From contig NZ_JAGIAG010000003.1 in assembly GCF_017744955.1 (NCBI RefSeq), forward strand, positions 372,001-436,000: 64,000 nucleotides of DNA. Reading direction: 5' to 3'. The position numbers were made by a program, and so were the translations under genes. The first letter of the stretch is position 1, and each line of letters starts with the position of its first letter. A model generated the notes under the pieces. It searched no databases. It saw only the letters and a list, made by a program, of their open reading frames with translations, and was not told where the DNA came from. This DNA is from Dokdonella sp. GTDB taxonomy: Bacteria; Pseudomonadota; Gammaproteobacteria; Xanthomonadales; Rhodanobacteraceae. Below are positions 45,001-56,835 of the stretch, one piece after another.

Positions 45001-46397
45001 GTGCGCGCGTCCTCCATCGTCACGCTGGTGGCCGGATCGCTGCCGCTGCAGTCGCCGCTCCACCCGATGAATTCGTGACCGGCGTCGGCCGTGGCGATCA
45101 GCGGGTACGGGGTCGGCGTCGCAGCCCCGGCGAGGAACGTCGGCAGGCTGGCGACGCAGATGCCGCTGCCGTCACGGCAGTCGTCGATGTATGCGCTGCC
45201 GTAGAACAGATTGACGGCGCCGCTGCCGACCACGCGAATCTCGAGCGGGAAGCGCCCGTTCCACTCGACTGCGCCGACATCGCAGCTCCGGTTCGGATTG
45301 GTGGACGGCGCAAGACCGGGGCGCCTCGCACCGCGCTGGTCCGCGGACGGCGCGGTGGCGCAGTCGATCTGGTCGATGATCTGGCCCGCCCCCGGCAGCA
45401 GCGTCTGCGTGGGACCGCCGTTGTCGGCCAGGGCGCCGAATCCGATGCTCGCCGGGCCGACGGAACTGGGATCGCCGAAGCTGCAGGAAGCGTCGGCGGC
45501 GCGGTTGCCGCCGCCATCCCCCGGCGGGAACGTGCCGAAGCAGTTCTGGATCACGGTATTGATGAGGATGCTGTTGGCGACGAAGCCGGAGGCATACGCG
45601 CCGCCCGGGGTCGGACTGCCCCACAGGGTCGAATTGAGCGCGACCAGCCCACCCTGGTCGTAGAGGGCACTGCCGATGCCGGCGGTATTGCCGGCCAGGG
45701 TGGCATTGGTCAGATCGAGCGTACCGGCGGCCTGGTAGATGCCGCCGCCGATGCCGGTGCCGGCACCGGCGCTGTTGTTGGAGAAGGTGCTCGCTGTGAT
45801 CGCCGCGATCCCCGCGTTGTAGAGGCCGCCGCCGCTCGGCGCGCCGTTGCCCGACACGGTGGTCCGCTCGACGATCAGGTTGCCGAGGTTGTAGAGGCCG
45901 CCACCGGTATTGCTCGCCTGGTTGTCCTCGAGGCGGCTGTCGCGCAGCGTGACGAGAGCGGATATGCCGTTCTGAATCGCGCTGCCCGCATCGCTGCTGC
46001 CGTTGCGCAGGGTGATGTTGGCGATCTGCACGATCGCGCCAGGTACGGTACGGAACAGCCGCGTGGCGTGGTTGCCGTCGATCGCGACACGGTGTTCGCC
46101 GTCGATCACCAGCGTGTGGGTCTGGGTGTCGCCGATCACCAGTTCGCCGTGCAGCGTGATCTGCGCGATCGATGCGGCGAAGCGGATCGTGTCGCCGCCG
46201 CCGGCGGCGGCGATCGCATCGCGCAGACTGCAGATGCCGACGTTGCCGGCTGCGCAGTCGGCAGCGTCGCCGGAGGCAGGATCGTTGGCGTCGTCGACGA
46301 CGAACGTGTTGCCGGCTGCTTGCGCCGTGCAGGCCGCGAAGCCGAGCACGAATGCGACGCCGTACGCGCGCAGGCGCGCGGAAGCGAGTTGGAGCAC
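42036..46397 (-). CDS. Large secreted mosaic surface protein with PTL-type C-terminal sorting signal
   Basis: 1453 residues. Signal peptide (about 1-27); two CSLRDAI-type parallel beta-helix modules (about 35-400 and 485-830, each opening with C-x-L-R-D-A); a Listeria/Bacteroides-type repeat between them (FIGWSGDCSG, about 434-470); a SprB-like repeat (about 872-945); a putative Ig module; an MBG-type domain (about 1042-1119); two Ser/Cys-rich Ig-like units; a Big_3_5-like Ig domain (about 1299-1402). The end is VPVPTLAPS, a hydrophobic helix, then RSGVRRR, an IPTL-CTERM-like anchor. The GTG start has AGGGGGATTGAC upstream. Adhesion is likely; there is no enzyme motif. Confidence 0.85.
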   Translation of the reverse strand: MLQLASARLRAYGVAFVLGFAACTAQAAGNTFVVDDANDPASGDAADCAAGNVGICSLRDAIAAAGGGDTIRFAASIAQITLHGELVIGDTQTHTLVIDGEHRVAIDGNHATRLFRTVPGAIVQIANITLRNGSSDAGSAIQNGISALVTLRDSRLEDNQASNTGGGLYNLGNLIVERTTVSGNGAPSGGGLYNAGIAAITASTFSNNSAGAGTGIGGGIYQAAGTLDLTNATLAGNTAGIGSALYDQGGLVALNSTLWGSPTPGGAYASGFVANSILINTVIQNCFGTFPPGDGGGNRAADASCSFGDPSSVGPASIGFGALADNGGPTQTLLPGAGQIIDQIDCATAPSADQRGARRPGLAPSTNPNRSCDVGAVEWNGRFPLEIRVVGSGAVNLFYGSAYIDDCRDGSGICVASLPTFLAGAATPTPYPLIATADAGHEFIGWSGDCSGSDPATSVTMEDARTCVATFGPGFSLVVNSAADPAIADPERCRLGNADICTLRDAVAAAKLDGGGTITFAAPIQAVTLDDEILFDAPGATVAVDGGGAVSLIGTTTRVLRIASGASVEIRGVAIADGDAGSDDGGGIENEGSLVLKRSTLHGNSAARGGALHNAAGAQATLINSSFADNSALDAGTDVYVRGSSVKAYNVTFGGGVSGVSAIVADDGAISVSNSLLRDCAFVGTGTMYYNPVGDPDFNLRNYDIGTSCGIPASMPGNDAPLHLGALAVPPGGALPVMMPGPGSAAIDGGSSAICNVEAGHVDERGVARPQGSECDSGAVEVRLYGFSGTASGQIGDVVLQLAGADGGGAQSVTVAQADSSFAFANLLPENANWAVTVLSAPNGQECTVAPASGSGLAADVTDLVLTCITTMLLVDVTHTDTTCYGGGNGTATANAIGGALPYRYLWSPSGGTSAGASGLSAGDYTVTVTDSLDATVSVQVTIGSPPPIVFDLVDLDPGQYGADYTGSVSASGGNGVVGVALDSGALPPGLDFGTSPGSSQGSILGTPTAAGSYDFRLIASDASTCEYSQSITMVVAPAPLTVRVDDATRVYGTANPTFGASYAGFVNGDAVDDLVATPAFATAADANAPAGTYAITASGALSPNYAPVFVDGTLTITQATQGISNFIASPAAPTYAQGGTFSVSATPGASTSPLVFSSNSPAVCTVAATGGDTATVAMRRAGSCALTADQAGDVNYTAAAQLALDVTIDVGAQTIAFAPPGDQPLGLGSIMVAPTASSGLAVSLVSDTASICSISGNGPFAIALLGAGTCSLTASQEGDADHAAAAPVTVKFVVLAPVESAVALTSSLNPSRSGQNVIFTVTVTPAVAAGPARTLANASASGAAVPTGTLVLTDNGAMLASLTLDATGTASYTTRSLDVGTHAITADYGGDLLTEPSSTTLTQVVDAAAEPAVVPVPTLAPSLLALLGGLLGVMAWLRLAAGNGPRSGVRRR

Positions 46398-46576
46398 GTC
46401 AATCCCCCTGATCGATGGTCGTGGCGCGGGATTCCCGCACCGCGCGAATCCCAGCGCAGGCGTGCCGGCGCGGCAATGTGCCGGCGGCACATCGGGCGCG
46501 TGGAAGCTTTGTGCGCATCAGGGGTTTGCGCGCACAATCGACGCCGGCGCCGGCGGCGCCGAAGGGGGCTTGGAAC

Positions 46577-47341
46577 ATGGGCATGTCGACGTCCGCCGTG
46601 ACGCGGCTCAACCACGCGATCCTCGCGGTGTGCGGCGCACCGGAGGTGAACGCGTTCGCCGCGCACCTGCTGCACGCCTTGCGCCTGATCGTGCCGGGCG
46701 ACATCCGCGTCGCCGACTTCTCCGGCATCGCCGAGATCCGCGGCCATACGGCCTACGATCCCGGACACGCGATCCCGACCGAGGTCAACGCCGCCGTGCA
46801 TCGCCACCTGCGCGACAATCCGCTGTACGGCCGGCGCAACGTGCGCGCGACGAGCATTTCCGACCTGCTGACGAAGCGCCAATGGCGACGCACCGCGCTG
46901 TATGGCGAGGCCTACGCCAAGGCCGGGCAGGAGGACGGCCTCGCGCTCGATCTCGCCCTCGGCCACGGCGGCATGCTGACCCTCAACGTCACGCGCAGCG
47001 CGCGCGGCTATTCCGCGGCCGAACGCACGTCACTCGGCCTGCTCGGCCCTCACGTGCAGGCGCACTGGCGTCGCCTGCGCGCAGAGCAGCGCTGGGGCGA
47101 TGCGCTCGCGCGCAGCGAGCCGTCGTCGCTCGAGGCGTTGAGCGCGCGCGAGCGCGAAGTGCTCGGCTGGGTCGCGGGCGGACGGTCCAATGCGGAAATC
47201 GCGACGCTGCTCGGCATCCGCGCCGGAACGGTCAAGCGCCACTTGGAAAACGTGTACCGGAAGCTCGGCGTGACTGGCCGCCGCGACGCGGCGAGTGCCC
47301 TCGCCCCGCTGATGCCGCGCGAGGGCCGGCGCGGCGATTGA
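46577..47341 (+). CDS. LuxR-family transcriptional regulator
   Basis: 254 residues. A C-terminal LuxR HTH at about 185-242 (LSAREREVLGWVAGGRSNAEI, AGTVKRHLENVYRKLGV). The N-terminal half (about 1-175) has no receiver aspartate and is not a clear autoinducer domain; it contains HRHLRDNPLYGR and LLGPHVQAHWRRLRAE, as seen in solitary LuxR regulators with a GAF-like sensor. It is divergent from the large surface-protein gene across 179 bp, so it may control that gene. A second ATG two codons in is possible. Confidence 0.88.
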   Translation: MGMSTSAVTRLNHAILAVCGAPEVNAFAAHLLHALRLIVPGDIRVADFSGIAEIRGHTAYDPGHAIPTEVNAAVHRHLRDNPLYGRRNVRATSISDLLTKRQWRRTALYGEAYAKAGQEDGLALDLALGHGGMLTLNVTRSARGYSAAERTSLGLLGPHVQAHWRRLRAEQRWGDALARSEPSSLEALSAREREVLGWVAGGRSNAEIATLLGIRAGTVKRHLENVYRKLGVTGRRDAASALAPLMPREGRRGD

Positions 47342-47588
47342 TGGCGGCCGCGTACCGGAGCGTCGGAGTTGCGAGAGCGAAACGACACGAAGCCGGTCGG
47401 CGCCTTAGTGCCGAGTACCGCGTCGAAAGCCTTGCAGCCTGCGCTCGCGGTACTGGATCAGCGCGAAGCGGCGAAACAGCGCGACAGACCTCATGTCCAC
47501 CTTATCGGCGGACGGACGCTGGGATGGCGCCGCTTCGTTCGACCTCTATTGCCGGACCGCCAAGGTGCGCCCGGCCCCGCCAGTGCGC

Positions 47589-50463
<2,875 letters not shown>

Positions 50464-50466
<3 letters not shown>

Positions 50467-50596
50467 GAGCCGAGATTCGGGATTGGAGATCCGGGATTCG
50501 TTCGAAACGCGCGACGAATCCCCGAGAATTCTCACGCGAACGAAACGCGCCTTGTCGAATCCCCGATCCCCCCATCTCCAATTCCGGATTCATCCC
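50464..50596 (+). repeat. GATT-iterated bipartite element between kdsD and kdsC
   Basis: The left end GAGAGCCGAGATTCGGGATT lies at the kdsD stop. An inverted right end with AATCCCCGATCCCC and CCAATTCCGGATTC abuts the kdsC GTG. The core contains short inverted repeats (GAATCCCC, CGAACG). It fills the whole 130-bp spacer. Confidence 0.8.
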
Positions 50597-51139
50597 GTGC
50601 TGCCAAACGACCTCCCCGCCGACATCCGCGAACGCGCCGCGCGCGTCAAACTGGCCGTGTTCGACGTCGACGGCGTACTCACCGACGGCAGCCTCTGGTA
50701 CACCGCCGACGGGCACGAGATCAAAGCCTTCCACGTGCTCGACGGACTCGGCCTGAAGCGCCTGCTCGCCAACGGCGTCGAAGTGGCGGTGATCACCGCG
50801 CGGCTCAGCCACGTCGTCACCGAACGCATGGCCGAGCTCGGCGTCGCCCACGTCTACCAGGACCAGAAGGACAAGCGCGCCTGCCTGAATCGGCTGCTGC
50901 ATGCGCTGCGGCTGGAGGCGGCCCAGGTCGCCTATACCGGCGACGACCTGCCCGATCTCGCCGCGATGCAGATCGCCGGCCTGTCGATCGCGGTCGCCAA
51001 CGCGCACGCGTGGGTGCGCGAGCGGGCGCACTGGCGCACGCGCCTGGCCGGCGGCCACGGCGCGGCGCGCGAGGTCTGCGATCTGATCCTCGCCGCCCAG
51101 GGCAAGGCCGAGAGCGAACTCGCGTCGTTCCTGCGCTAG
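50597..51139 (+). CDS. kdsC: 3-deoxy-D-manno-octulosonate 8-phosphate phosphatase KdsC
   Basis: 180 residues from a GTG. HAD-family C0 phosphatase with VFDVDGVLTDGSLWY (Asp23, Asp25), VITARLS, a conserved lysine motif in QDQKDKRACL and YTGDDLPDLAAM. It releases phosphate from KDO-8-P. The frame is open upstream, but that part lies in the repeat element, so the GTG directly before LPNDLPADI is used; no strong Shine-Dalgarno is present. lptC follows 13 bp after. Confidence 0.93.
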   Translation: MLPNDLPADIRERAARVKLAVFDVDGVLTDGSLWYTADGHEIKAFHVLDGLGLKRLLANGVEVAVITARLSHVVTERMAELGVAHVYQDQKDKRACLNRLLHALRLEAAQVAYTGDDLPDLAAMQIAGLSIAVANAHAWVRERAHWRTRLAGGHGAAREVCDLILAAQGKAESELASFLR

Positions 51140-51152
51140 TCCCGACCCGCCC

Positions 51153-51728
51153 ATGAGCCGCAACTATTGGCTGACCGTCGCCGTGCTCGTCGCGCTCGTG
51201 CTCGGCACCGAGTACCTGGTCTGGCTCAACCGCGACCGCACCAACGAGCAGACCTTCGCCGGTCCGCCGCGCTCGGACTACACGCTCGGCGACTTCACGC
51301 TCAACGCATTGAACGCCGAGGGCAAGCGCACCTTCCAGGTCAGCGGTCCGTTCCTCGCGCGGCGCGGCGAGGACGGCTCGATCTACGTGACCACGCCCGA
51401 CTACGTGCTCGTCGACGGCAGCGGCAATCCCTGGCAGGGCAAGTCCGACTCGGCCTGGGTCAACAAGGACGGCACGGTGATGAAACTGCTCGGCCACGTC
51501 GAGATGCATCGCCAGGCGATCGGCAAGACCCAGGCGATGGATCTGGTCACCACCGACCTGACCACCTGGCCGAAGGACAAGAAGATGGAAACCGCGGCGC
51601 CGGCCACCATTTCGCAGGCGGGTTCTATACTCCGCGGCGTCGGCATGCGCGGCGACCTCAACGACAAGACCCTGGAGCTACTGTCCGATGTCCACTCGAC
51701 GATCGAACCGAAGAATCGGCGCAAGTAA
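51153..51728 (+). CDS. lptC: LPS export protein LptC
   Basis: 191 residues. One N-terminal transmembrane helix (about 6-24, WLTVAVLVALVLGTEYLVW) and a periplasmic beta-jellyroll with DYTLGDFTLNALNAEGKRTFQVSGPFLAR, IYVTTPDYVLVDG and GTVMKLLGHVEMHR. LptC couples the inner-membrane LptBFG pump to LptA. Its 3' end overlaps lptA by 41 bp in a different frame. Confidence 0.92.
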   Translation: MSRNYWLTVAVLVALVLGTEYLVWLNRDRTNEQTFAGPPRSDYTLGDFTLNALNAEGKRTFQVSGPFLARRGEDGSIYVTTPDYVLVDGSGNPWQGKSDSAWVNKDGTVMKLLGHVEMHRQAIGKTQAMDLVTTDLTTWPKDKKMETAAPATISQAGSILRGVGMRGDLNDKTLELLSDVHSTIEPKNRRK

Positions 51729-52332
51729 GCTGCTCGGCGCGGCCCTGTGCGCGCTCGCGCCGCTCGCGGCCGTGGCGCTCAGCACCGACCGCCAGCAGCC
51801 GATGGACATCAAGGCGAACTACTCCAAGATCGTGCAGGGCAACGAGAAGACGCCCGGCACGACCTTCCTGCGCGGCGACGTGCAGGTGGTGCAGGGCTCG
51901 ATGAAGGCGCACGGCGCCGAAGCGACGATCTACCAGCATCCGAGCACCGCCAAGGACGCCAAAGGCAACGACATCTCCGGCGAGATCCAGCGCGTCGTGC
52001 TGGTCGGCAAGCAGGCGCATCTCGAGCAGCAGCAGGACAACGGCACCGGCGTGATGACCGCGGACGCCGACAAGATCGACTACAACAACGACACCAGCGT
52101 CGCCGTGCTGACCGGCAACGTGACCGTCGTGCAGCAAGGCCGCGGCACCTTCCACGGCGAGAAGATGACCTACAACACCAATACCGGCGAGATGGAGAGC
52201 GGCGACAGCTCGCCCGGCAATCGCGTGCACATGGTGATCCAGCCGAAGGCCAAACCGGCCGCCGACAAGCCGGCGCCGGACAAGCCGGCCGACGCCCAGC
52301 CGAAGAAAGTCGACACGGACGGCCAGCCCTGA
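51688..52332 (+). CDS. lptA: LPS transport periplasmic protein LptA
   Basis: 214 residues with a signal-type N-terminus (about 14-32). OstA-like beta-jellyroll: [85 protein letters not shown], then a Lys/Pro/Ala-rich tail ([19 protein letters not shown]). It bridges the inner and outer membrane in LPS transport. It overlaps lptC by 41 bp and lptB by one base. Confidence 0.93.
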   Translation: MSTRRSNRRIGASKLLGAALCALAPLAAVALSTDRQQPMDIKANYSKIVQGNEKTPGTTFLRGDVQVVQGSMKAHGAEATIYQHPSTAKDAKGNDISGEIQRVVLVGKQAHLEQQQDNGTGVMTADADKIDYNNDTSVAVLTGNVTVVQQGRGTFHGEKMTYNTNTGEMESGDSSPGNRVHMVIQPKAKPAADKPAPDKPADAQPKKVDTDGQP

Positions 52333-53051
52333 TGCTGAGCGCTTCGGGTCTGCGCAAGAGCTTTCGCGGTCGCGCCGTCGTGCGCGATTTCGAGTTCAAC
52401 CTCGATCAGGGCGAGATCGTCGGCCTGCTCGGCCCGAACGGCGCCGGCAAGACGACCTGCTTCTACATGGTGGTCGGCCTGATCGCCGCCGACGCCGGCA
52501 CGATCCGCATCGACGAGCAGGACGTCACCACGCTGCCGATGCACGCGCGCGCGCGACTGGGTGTCGGCTACCTGCCGCAGGAGGCGTCGGTGTTCCGCCG
52601 CCTCAGCGTGGTCGACAACATCCTGGCGATCCTCGAGCTGCGCGAAGACCTCGACGCGAACGGGCGGCAGAACGAACTGGAAAGCCTGCTCGACGACCTG
52701 CAGATCGGCCACATCGCCAACCAGAAAGGCGTCAGCCTGTCCGGCGGCGAACGGCGCCGCGTCGAGATCGCGCGCGCGCTGGCGGCCAAGCCGCGCTTCA
52801 TGCTGCTCGACGAGCCGTTCGCCGGCATCGATCCGATATCCGTTCTCGACATCCAGCGCATCATCCGGCAATTGCGCGCGCGCGACATCGGCATCCTGAT
52901 CACCGATCACAACGTGCGCGAGACGCTCGGCATCTGCGAGCGCGCCTACATCATGAGCGAAGGTGCCGTGCTCGCGCAGGGCGCGCCGGCCGACATCCTC
53001 GCCAACGAGCAGGTGCGCGAGGTGTATCTGGGGCGCGAGTTCCGGATGTAG
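52332..53051 (+). CDS. lptB: LPS export ABC transporter ATPase LptB
   Basis: 239 residues. Walker A GPNGAGKT (34-41), Q-loop [14 protein letters not shown], signature [15 protein letters not shown] (136-150), Walker [14 protein letters not shown] and switch His [19 protein letters not shown]. It powers LPS extraction by LptFG. It shares a base with the lptA stop (TGATG). Confidence 0.97.
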   Translation: MLSASGLRKSFRGRAVVRDFEFNLDQGEIVGLLGPNGAGKTTCFYMVVGLIAADAGTIRIDEQDVTTLPMHARARLGVGYLPQEASVFRRLSVVDNILAILELREDLDANGRQNELESLLDDLQIGHIANQKGVSLSGGERRRVEIARALAAKPRFMLLDEPFAGIDPISVLDIQRIIRQLRARDIGILITDHNVRETLGICERAYIMSEGAVLAQGAPADILANEQVREVYLGREFRM

Positions 53052-53350
53052 TGAGGCCGGGAATCGGGAATCGAAGCAAGCCTGGATTGCCGTCGTTTCC
53101 GCTCCCGCAGGAATGACGGCAAGGGGATTGCCGCGCGGACACTTCCGCGACCCAGGCGATCGATCCTGCAGCGACCCGCCCGAGGATTCGGGCGACACGT
53201 CCGGCAAGCCGCATCCGACGTCGAACGCAGGGGCGCCCGCCCGCGTCTTCGAGCCCCCAATCACGATTCTCCAATTCCGCCGGTAGTCAACCTGCCCGGC
53301 GCCTCGCTTTGGCGCTAGGATGGACTCGTGACGTCCACCATGCCCCGGGA
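53052..53350. repeat. 299-bp lptB-rpoN spacer with GATT-type ends and rpoN -10 box
   Basis: The left end GAGGCCGGGAATCGGGAATCG and right end CCAATCACGATTCTCCAATTCCG are divergent members of the GATT family. Inside, GCCGTCGTTTCCGC and CAGGAATGACGGC form an imperfect REP-like hairpin. A TAGGAT -10-like box at 53316-53321 precedes rpoN. No gene is seen. Confidence 0.6.
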
Positions 53351-54775
53351 ATGAAACCAGCGCTTCAATTCCGTCTCAGCCAATCGCTGGCGCTGACGCC
53401 GCAACTGCAACAGGCGATCCGTCTGCTGCAGCTGTCGCGGTTGGAGCTGGAGCTGGAACTCAACACCGCGCTGGAATCCAATCCTCTGCTCGACATGGAG
53501 ACCGGCGAGGCGGTCGAAGCCGAGGAAGCCGGCAGCGGCGAGGAATCCCTGGAAGCGTCCACCGACGCCTCGACCGAAAGCTCGGACAATGCGGACAACG
53601 AGGAGCCGCCGCTCGACATCGAAGTCGAGCGCGACGAATACCGCAGCGCCGCCCCGGACGAGGACGGCATGGAGCCGCAGGACGCCGAAGCGCTGGACCT
53701 GCGCGACCACCTGCTCTGGCAGTTGAACCTGACCCCGATGTCGGCGCGCGATCGCGCGATCGCCGCGACGATCATCGAGGCGATCGACGACGACGGCTAT
53801 CTCGGCGAGAACGACGAGTCGATCCGCACCGCGCTGGCTTCGCTGTACACGGTGAGCGCGGAGGAAATCGAGGCGGTGCGCCATCGCGTGCAGCTGTTCG
53901 ATCCGGTCGGTGTCGCCAGCCGCTCGTTGAAGGACTGCCTCGCGGTACAGCTCGACGTGCTCGACCGTGCCACGCCCGGCCTCGCGCTGGCGCGCATCCT
54001 GGTCGCCGAACACCTGGAGGCGCTGGCGCGGCAGGATCGCGCGCGCCTGTGCCAGCGCCTGCACGTCGAGGAGGAAGCCTTCGACATCGCGCTGGCACTG
54101 ATCCGCGGCCTGGCGCCGAAGCCGGGCGGCAACTTCGCCGGCGCGAACGCCGAGTACGTCGCGCCGGACGCGTACGCGCGCAAGGTCGGCGGCCGCTGGC
54201 AGGTCACGCTGGCGCCGGGCTGCCAGCCGCGCCTGGGCATCAACGAGCACTACGCCAGCCTGATCGCGAAGGCGCGGCGCGAGGACGCGAACTACCTCAA
54301 GGGCCAGCTGCAGGAGGCGCGCTGGCTGATCAAGTCGCTGAAGACGCGCGCGGAGACGATGCTGAAGGTCGCCACCTCGATCGTGCGCGCGCAGGAAGCA
54401 TTCCTCGAATTCGGCGCCGAGGCGATGCGCCCGCTGGTGCTGAAGGACGTCGCCGAGGAGGTGGGCATGCACGAGTCGACGATCAGCCGCGTGACCACGC
54501 GCAAGTTCCTGCACACGCCGCGCGGCACCTTCGAGTTCAAGTATTTCTTCTCCAGCGGCGTCACCACCGTCGACGGCGGCGCCGCCTCGGCCACTGCGAT
54601 TCAGGCCATGATCAAGAAGCTGATCGACGAGGAGCAGCCGGTGCGGCCGCTCTCGGATCAGACGCTGGCGACCGAACTCAATCGACGCGGAATTAACGTC
54701 GCCCGGCGTACCGTGGCCAAGTATCGGGAGGCAATGAACATCCCATCCTCGAACGATCGCAGCCGGCTCGGCTGA
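53351..54775 (+). CDS. rpoN: RNA polymerase sigma-54 factor RpoN
   Basis: 474 residues. N-terminal Gln/Leu-rich region I (LQFRLSQSLALTPQLQQAIR), an acidic region II (about 55-115), core-binding domain (DLRDHLLWQLNLTPMSARDR), HTH (DVAEEVGMHESTISRVTTRKF) and RpoN box ARRTVAKYRE (about 451-460) for -24 recognition. It directs enhancer-dependent promoters. The order with hpf, ptsN and the PTS genes matches the rpoN locus of many proteobacteria. Confidence 0.96.
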   Translation: MKPALQFRLSQSLALTPQLQQAIRLLQLSRLELELELNTALESNPLLDMETGEAVEAEEAGSGEESLEASTDASTESSDNADNEEPPLDIEVERDEYRSAAPDEDGMEPQDAEALDLRDHLLWQLNLTPMSARDRAIAATIIEAIDDDGYLGENDESIRTALASLYTVSAEEIEAVRHRVQLFDPVGVASRSLKDCLAVQLDVLDRATPGLALARILVAEHLEALARQDRARLCQRLHVEEEAFDIALALIRGLAPKPGGNFAGANAEYVAPDAYARKVGGRWQVTLAPGCQPRLGINEHYASLIAKARREDANYLKGQLQEARWLIKSLKTRAETMLKVATSIVRAQEAFLEFGAEAMRPLVLKDVAEEVGMHESTISRVTTRKFLHTPRGTFEFKYFFSSGVTTVDGGAASATAIQAMIKKLIDEEQPVRPLSDQTLATELNRRGINVARRTVAKYREAMNIPSSNDRSRLG

Positions 54776-54939
54776 ACGTCATGTCCGCATCCGCCCCATT
54801 TTTCCAACCCGCAGGAGGGAACGTCACCGGCCATCGACGGTCGGAGTCCTTGCAGGTCGCGGTCGCGTCGGATTCCCGGCGATGCCGGCGGCCTCACATC
54901 CGGGTCGGCACGGGCCGATCCCAACATGAGGAGTTCATC

Positions 54940-55260
54940 ATGCAGATCAATGTCAAAGGTCATCAGGTCGAAGTCACCCCGGCGCTGCGCGACTACGCCA
55001 ACGCCAAGTTCGAGCGCATCACGCGCCACTTCGACCACCTGCATGAGTTCACCATCGTCCTCGGCGTGGAGAAGCTGCTGCACAAGGCCGAGGCGACGAT
55101 CCAGCTTTCCGGCAAGACCCTGCACGCGGACGCGACCGCCGCGGACATGTACGCAGCGCTCGACGCGCTGGTCGACAAGGTCGACGTGCAGGTGCGCAAG
55201 CACAAGGAAAAACTCACCGACCATCACGCCGACGCGGTGCGCTCGGCGCGTTACGGCTAA
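54940..55260 (+). CDS. hpf: Ribosome hibernation promoting factor (short HPF)
   Basis: 106 residues. QINVKGHQVEVTPALRDYANAKFERITRHFDHL, KAEATIQLSGKTLHADATAADMYAALDALVDKVDVQVRKHKEKL: the beta-alpha-beta-beta-beta-alpha S30EA fold without the long C-terminal domain. Short HPF, with RMF where present, dimerises 70S ribosomes in stationary phase. GAGGAG precedes the ATG. It follows rpoN by 164 bp. Confidence 0.94.
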   Translation: MQINVKGHQVEVTPALRDYANAKFERITRHFDHLHEFTIVLGVEKLLHKAEATIQLSGKTLHADATAADMYAALDALVDKVDVQVRKHKEKLTDHHADAVRSARYG

Positions 55261-55295
55261 GCTATACGGGTTGCCCGCAGGACCCGCACCCGCCC

Positions 55296-55751
55296 ATGCC
55301 CTTTCTTGATTTGCTGTCACCCGAGCGGGTGCGCACCGGCCTTGTCGCACGCGACAAGGCCGGCTTGATCGCCGAACTGTCCACTCTGCTCGCCGGCGGC
55401 GACGACGTCGCCGTCGTGCGCGAGGCCCTGGTCGCCCGCGAGCGCCTCGGCAGCACCGGACTCGGCCACGGCGTCGCCATTCCGCACGGCCGCAGCGCCG
55501 CGGTCGGCGAAGCCCGGGCCGCCTTCGTCCATCTGGCCGAGCCGATCGATTTCGGCGCCGTCGACCAGCAGCCGGTCGACCTCGTCGCCGCCCTGATCGT
55601 CCCGGCGCACTTCACCGACCAGCACCTGAAGCTGCTCGCCGAGCTCGCCGAGCTTTTCTCCAACCCGGCGGTCACCGACGCCCTGCGCGCCGCCGCCGAC
55701 GCCGACACGCTGCACGAGGCCCTACGCAAGGGACTGCGCAGCGACGCCTGA
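55296..55751 (+). CDS. ptsN: PTS IIA-like nitrogen regulatory protein PtsN (EIIA-Ntr)
   Basis: 151 residues. Phosphoacceptor His64 in [12 protein letters not shown], preceded by [16 protein letters not shown] and followed by [25 protein letters not shown]. It is phosphorylated through EI and HPr of the regulatory PTS and tunes K+ and nitrogen or carbon functions. A TATACG box at 55263-55268 may give it its own promoter. Confidence 0.95.
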   Translation: MPFLDLLSPERVRTGLVARDKAGLIAELSTLLAGGDDVAVVREALVARERLGSTGLGHGVAIPHGRSAAVGEARAAFVHLAEPIDFGAVDQQPVDLVAALIVPAHFTDQHLKLLAELAELFSNPAVTDALRAAADADTLHEALRKGLRSDA

Positions 55752-55834
55752 CCGGCCGCCGCGTCGTTGTGACGGGCGGCGCCAGTCCCCGTACACTCCT
55801 CCCTCAGATTCCGGCCAGTCGAGCGGTTGCCGTG

Positions 55835-55876
55835 CTTCTCCCGATTCCCGATTCCCGATTCCCGATTCCCGACTTC
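55835..55876. repeat. GATT-type tandem repeat upstream of hprK
   Basis: Four tandem CGATTCC units in CCGATTCCCGATTCCCGATT and its continuation, ending nine bases before the hprK ATG. It is the inverse of the GGGATTCG units seen elsewhere. Confidence 0.8.
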
Positions 55877-55884
55877 TCCACGGC

Positions 55885-56835
55885 ATGGACCGCCTGACCG
55901 CGCGCCAATTGTTCGACTCCGTCGGCGAGCGCATGGCGCTGCGCTGGATCGCCGGCCTGCGCGGCGAGAACCGCGCGATCGAGACCGGCGGCAACCAGCC
56001 GCGGCGACCGTCGCTGGTCGGCTATCTCAACATCATCTATCCGAACAAGGTGCAGATCATCGGCACCGAGGAGCTCAACTACCTCGACGGCCTCGACTCG
56101 CGCCAGCGCTGGGAGACGGTCGAGAAGATCGTCGCCTACCAGCCGACCGCCCTGCTGGTCACCAAGGACCAGGCCATTCCTGCCGATCTGCGCAAGGCCG
56201 CCGAGGAAACCAACACGCCGCTCTGGCACAGCCCCAAGCGCGGCCACGAGCTGCTGACCTACCTGCAATACCAGCTCGCGCGCACGCTGGCGCAGCAGAT
56301 CACCCTGCACGGCGTGCTGATGGAGGTCTATTCGATCGGCGTCCTGATCACCGGCGAGAGCGGCACCGGCAAGAGCGAGCTGGCGCTGGAACTGATCACG
56401 CGCGGCCACCGCCTGGTCGCCGACGACGCGCCCGAATTCACCCTGATCGCGCCGGACGTGATCGACGGCAACTGCCCGGAGATGCTGCGCGACCTGCTCG
56501 AGGTGCGCGGCCTGGGCGTGCTGAACGTGCGCGAGATGTTCGGTCAGACCGCGGTCAAACCCTCGAAATATCTGCGCCTGATCGTGCACCTGAAGCCGCA
56601 GAAGCTCGACGCGCCGGGCGACGCGATGACGCGCCTGACCGGCGATGTCGGCTATCGCGAAATCCTCGGCGTGCAGGTGCCGCAGATCGTGATTCCGGTC
56701 GCGCCCGGCCGCAACATCGCCGTGCTTGCGGAAGCGGCCGTGCGCAGCCATATGCTGAAGAGCAAGGGCTTCGACCCTGCACAGACGTTCATCGACCGCC
56801 AGGCGCACCAGATGCGCCGCTTGCCGCCATGGTAG
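55885..56835 (+). CDS. hprK: HPr kinase/phosphorylase HprK
   Basis: 316 residues. N-terminal HPr(Ser) kinase domain, then Walker A GESGTGKS (157-164), capping region [16 protein letters not shown] and the family signature [15 protein letters not shown] (about 207-221). It phosphorylates or dephosphorylates HPr at Ser46; that serine is present in the ptsH product here. It overlaps rapZ by 7 bp. Confidence 0.95.
   Translation: MDRLTARQLFDSVGERMALRWIAGLRGENRAIETGGNQPRRPSLVGYLNIIYPNKVQIIGTEELNYLDGLDSRQRWETVEKIVAYQPTALLVTKDQAIPADLRKAAEETNTPLWHSPKRGHELLTYLQYQLARTLAQQITLHGVLMEVYSIGVLITGESGTGKSELALELITRGHRLVADDAPEFTLIAPDVIDGNCPEMLRDLLEVRGLGVLNVREMFGQTAVKPSKYLRLIVHLKPQKLDAPGDAMTRLTGDVGYREILGVQVPQIVIPVAPGRNIAVLAEAAVRSHMLKSKGFDPAQTFIDRQAHQMRRLPPW

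Noticed and set aside
42249-46601. 1450-codon open frame on the plus strand
   Set aside because: It is antisense to the mosaic surface protein; the translation is Arg/Ala/Gly/Asp-rich low-complexity with no domain, typical of GC-rich shadow frames.
47342-47588. 247-bp spacer between the luxR-type gene and murA
   Set aside because: Checked for a tRNA, small gene or clear terminator; nothing supportable was found.
50483-50596. N-terminal extension of KdsC
   Set aside because: The codons lie in the GATT-type repeat element; the HAD domain starts after the GTG at 50597.
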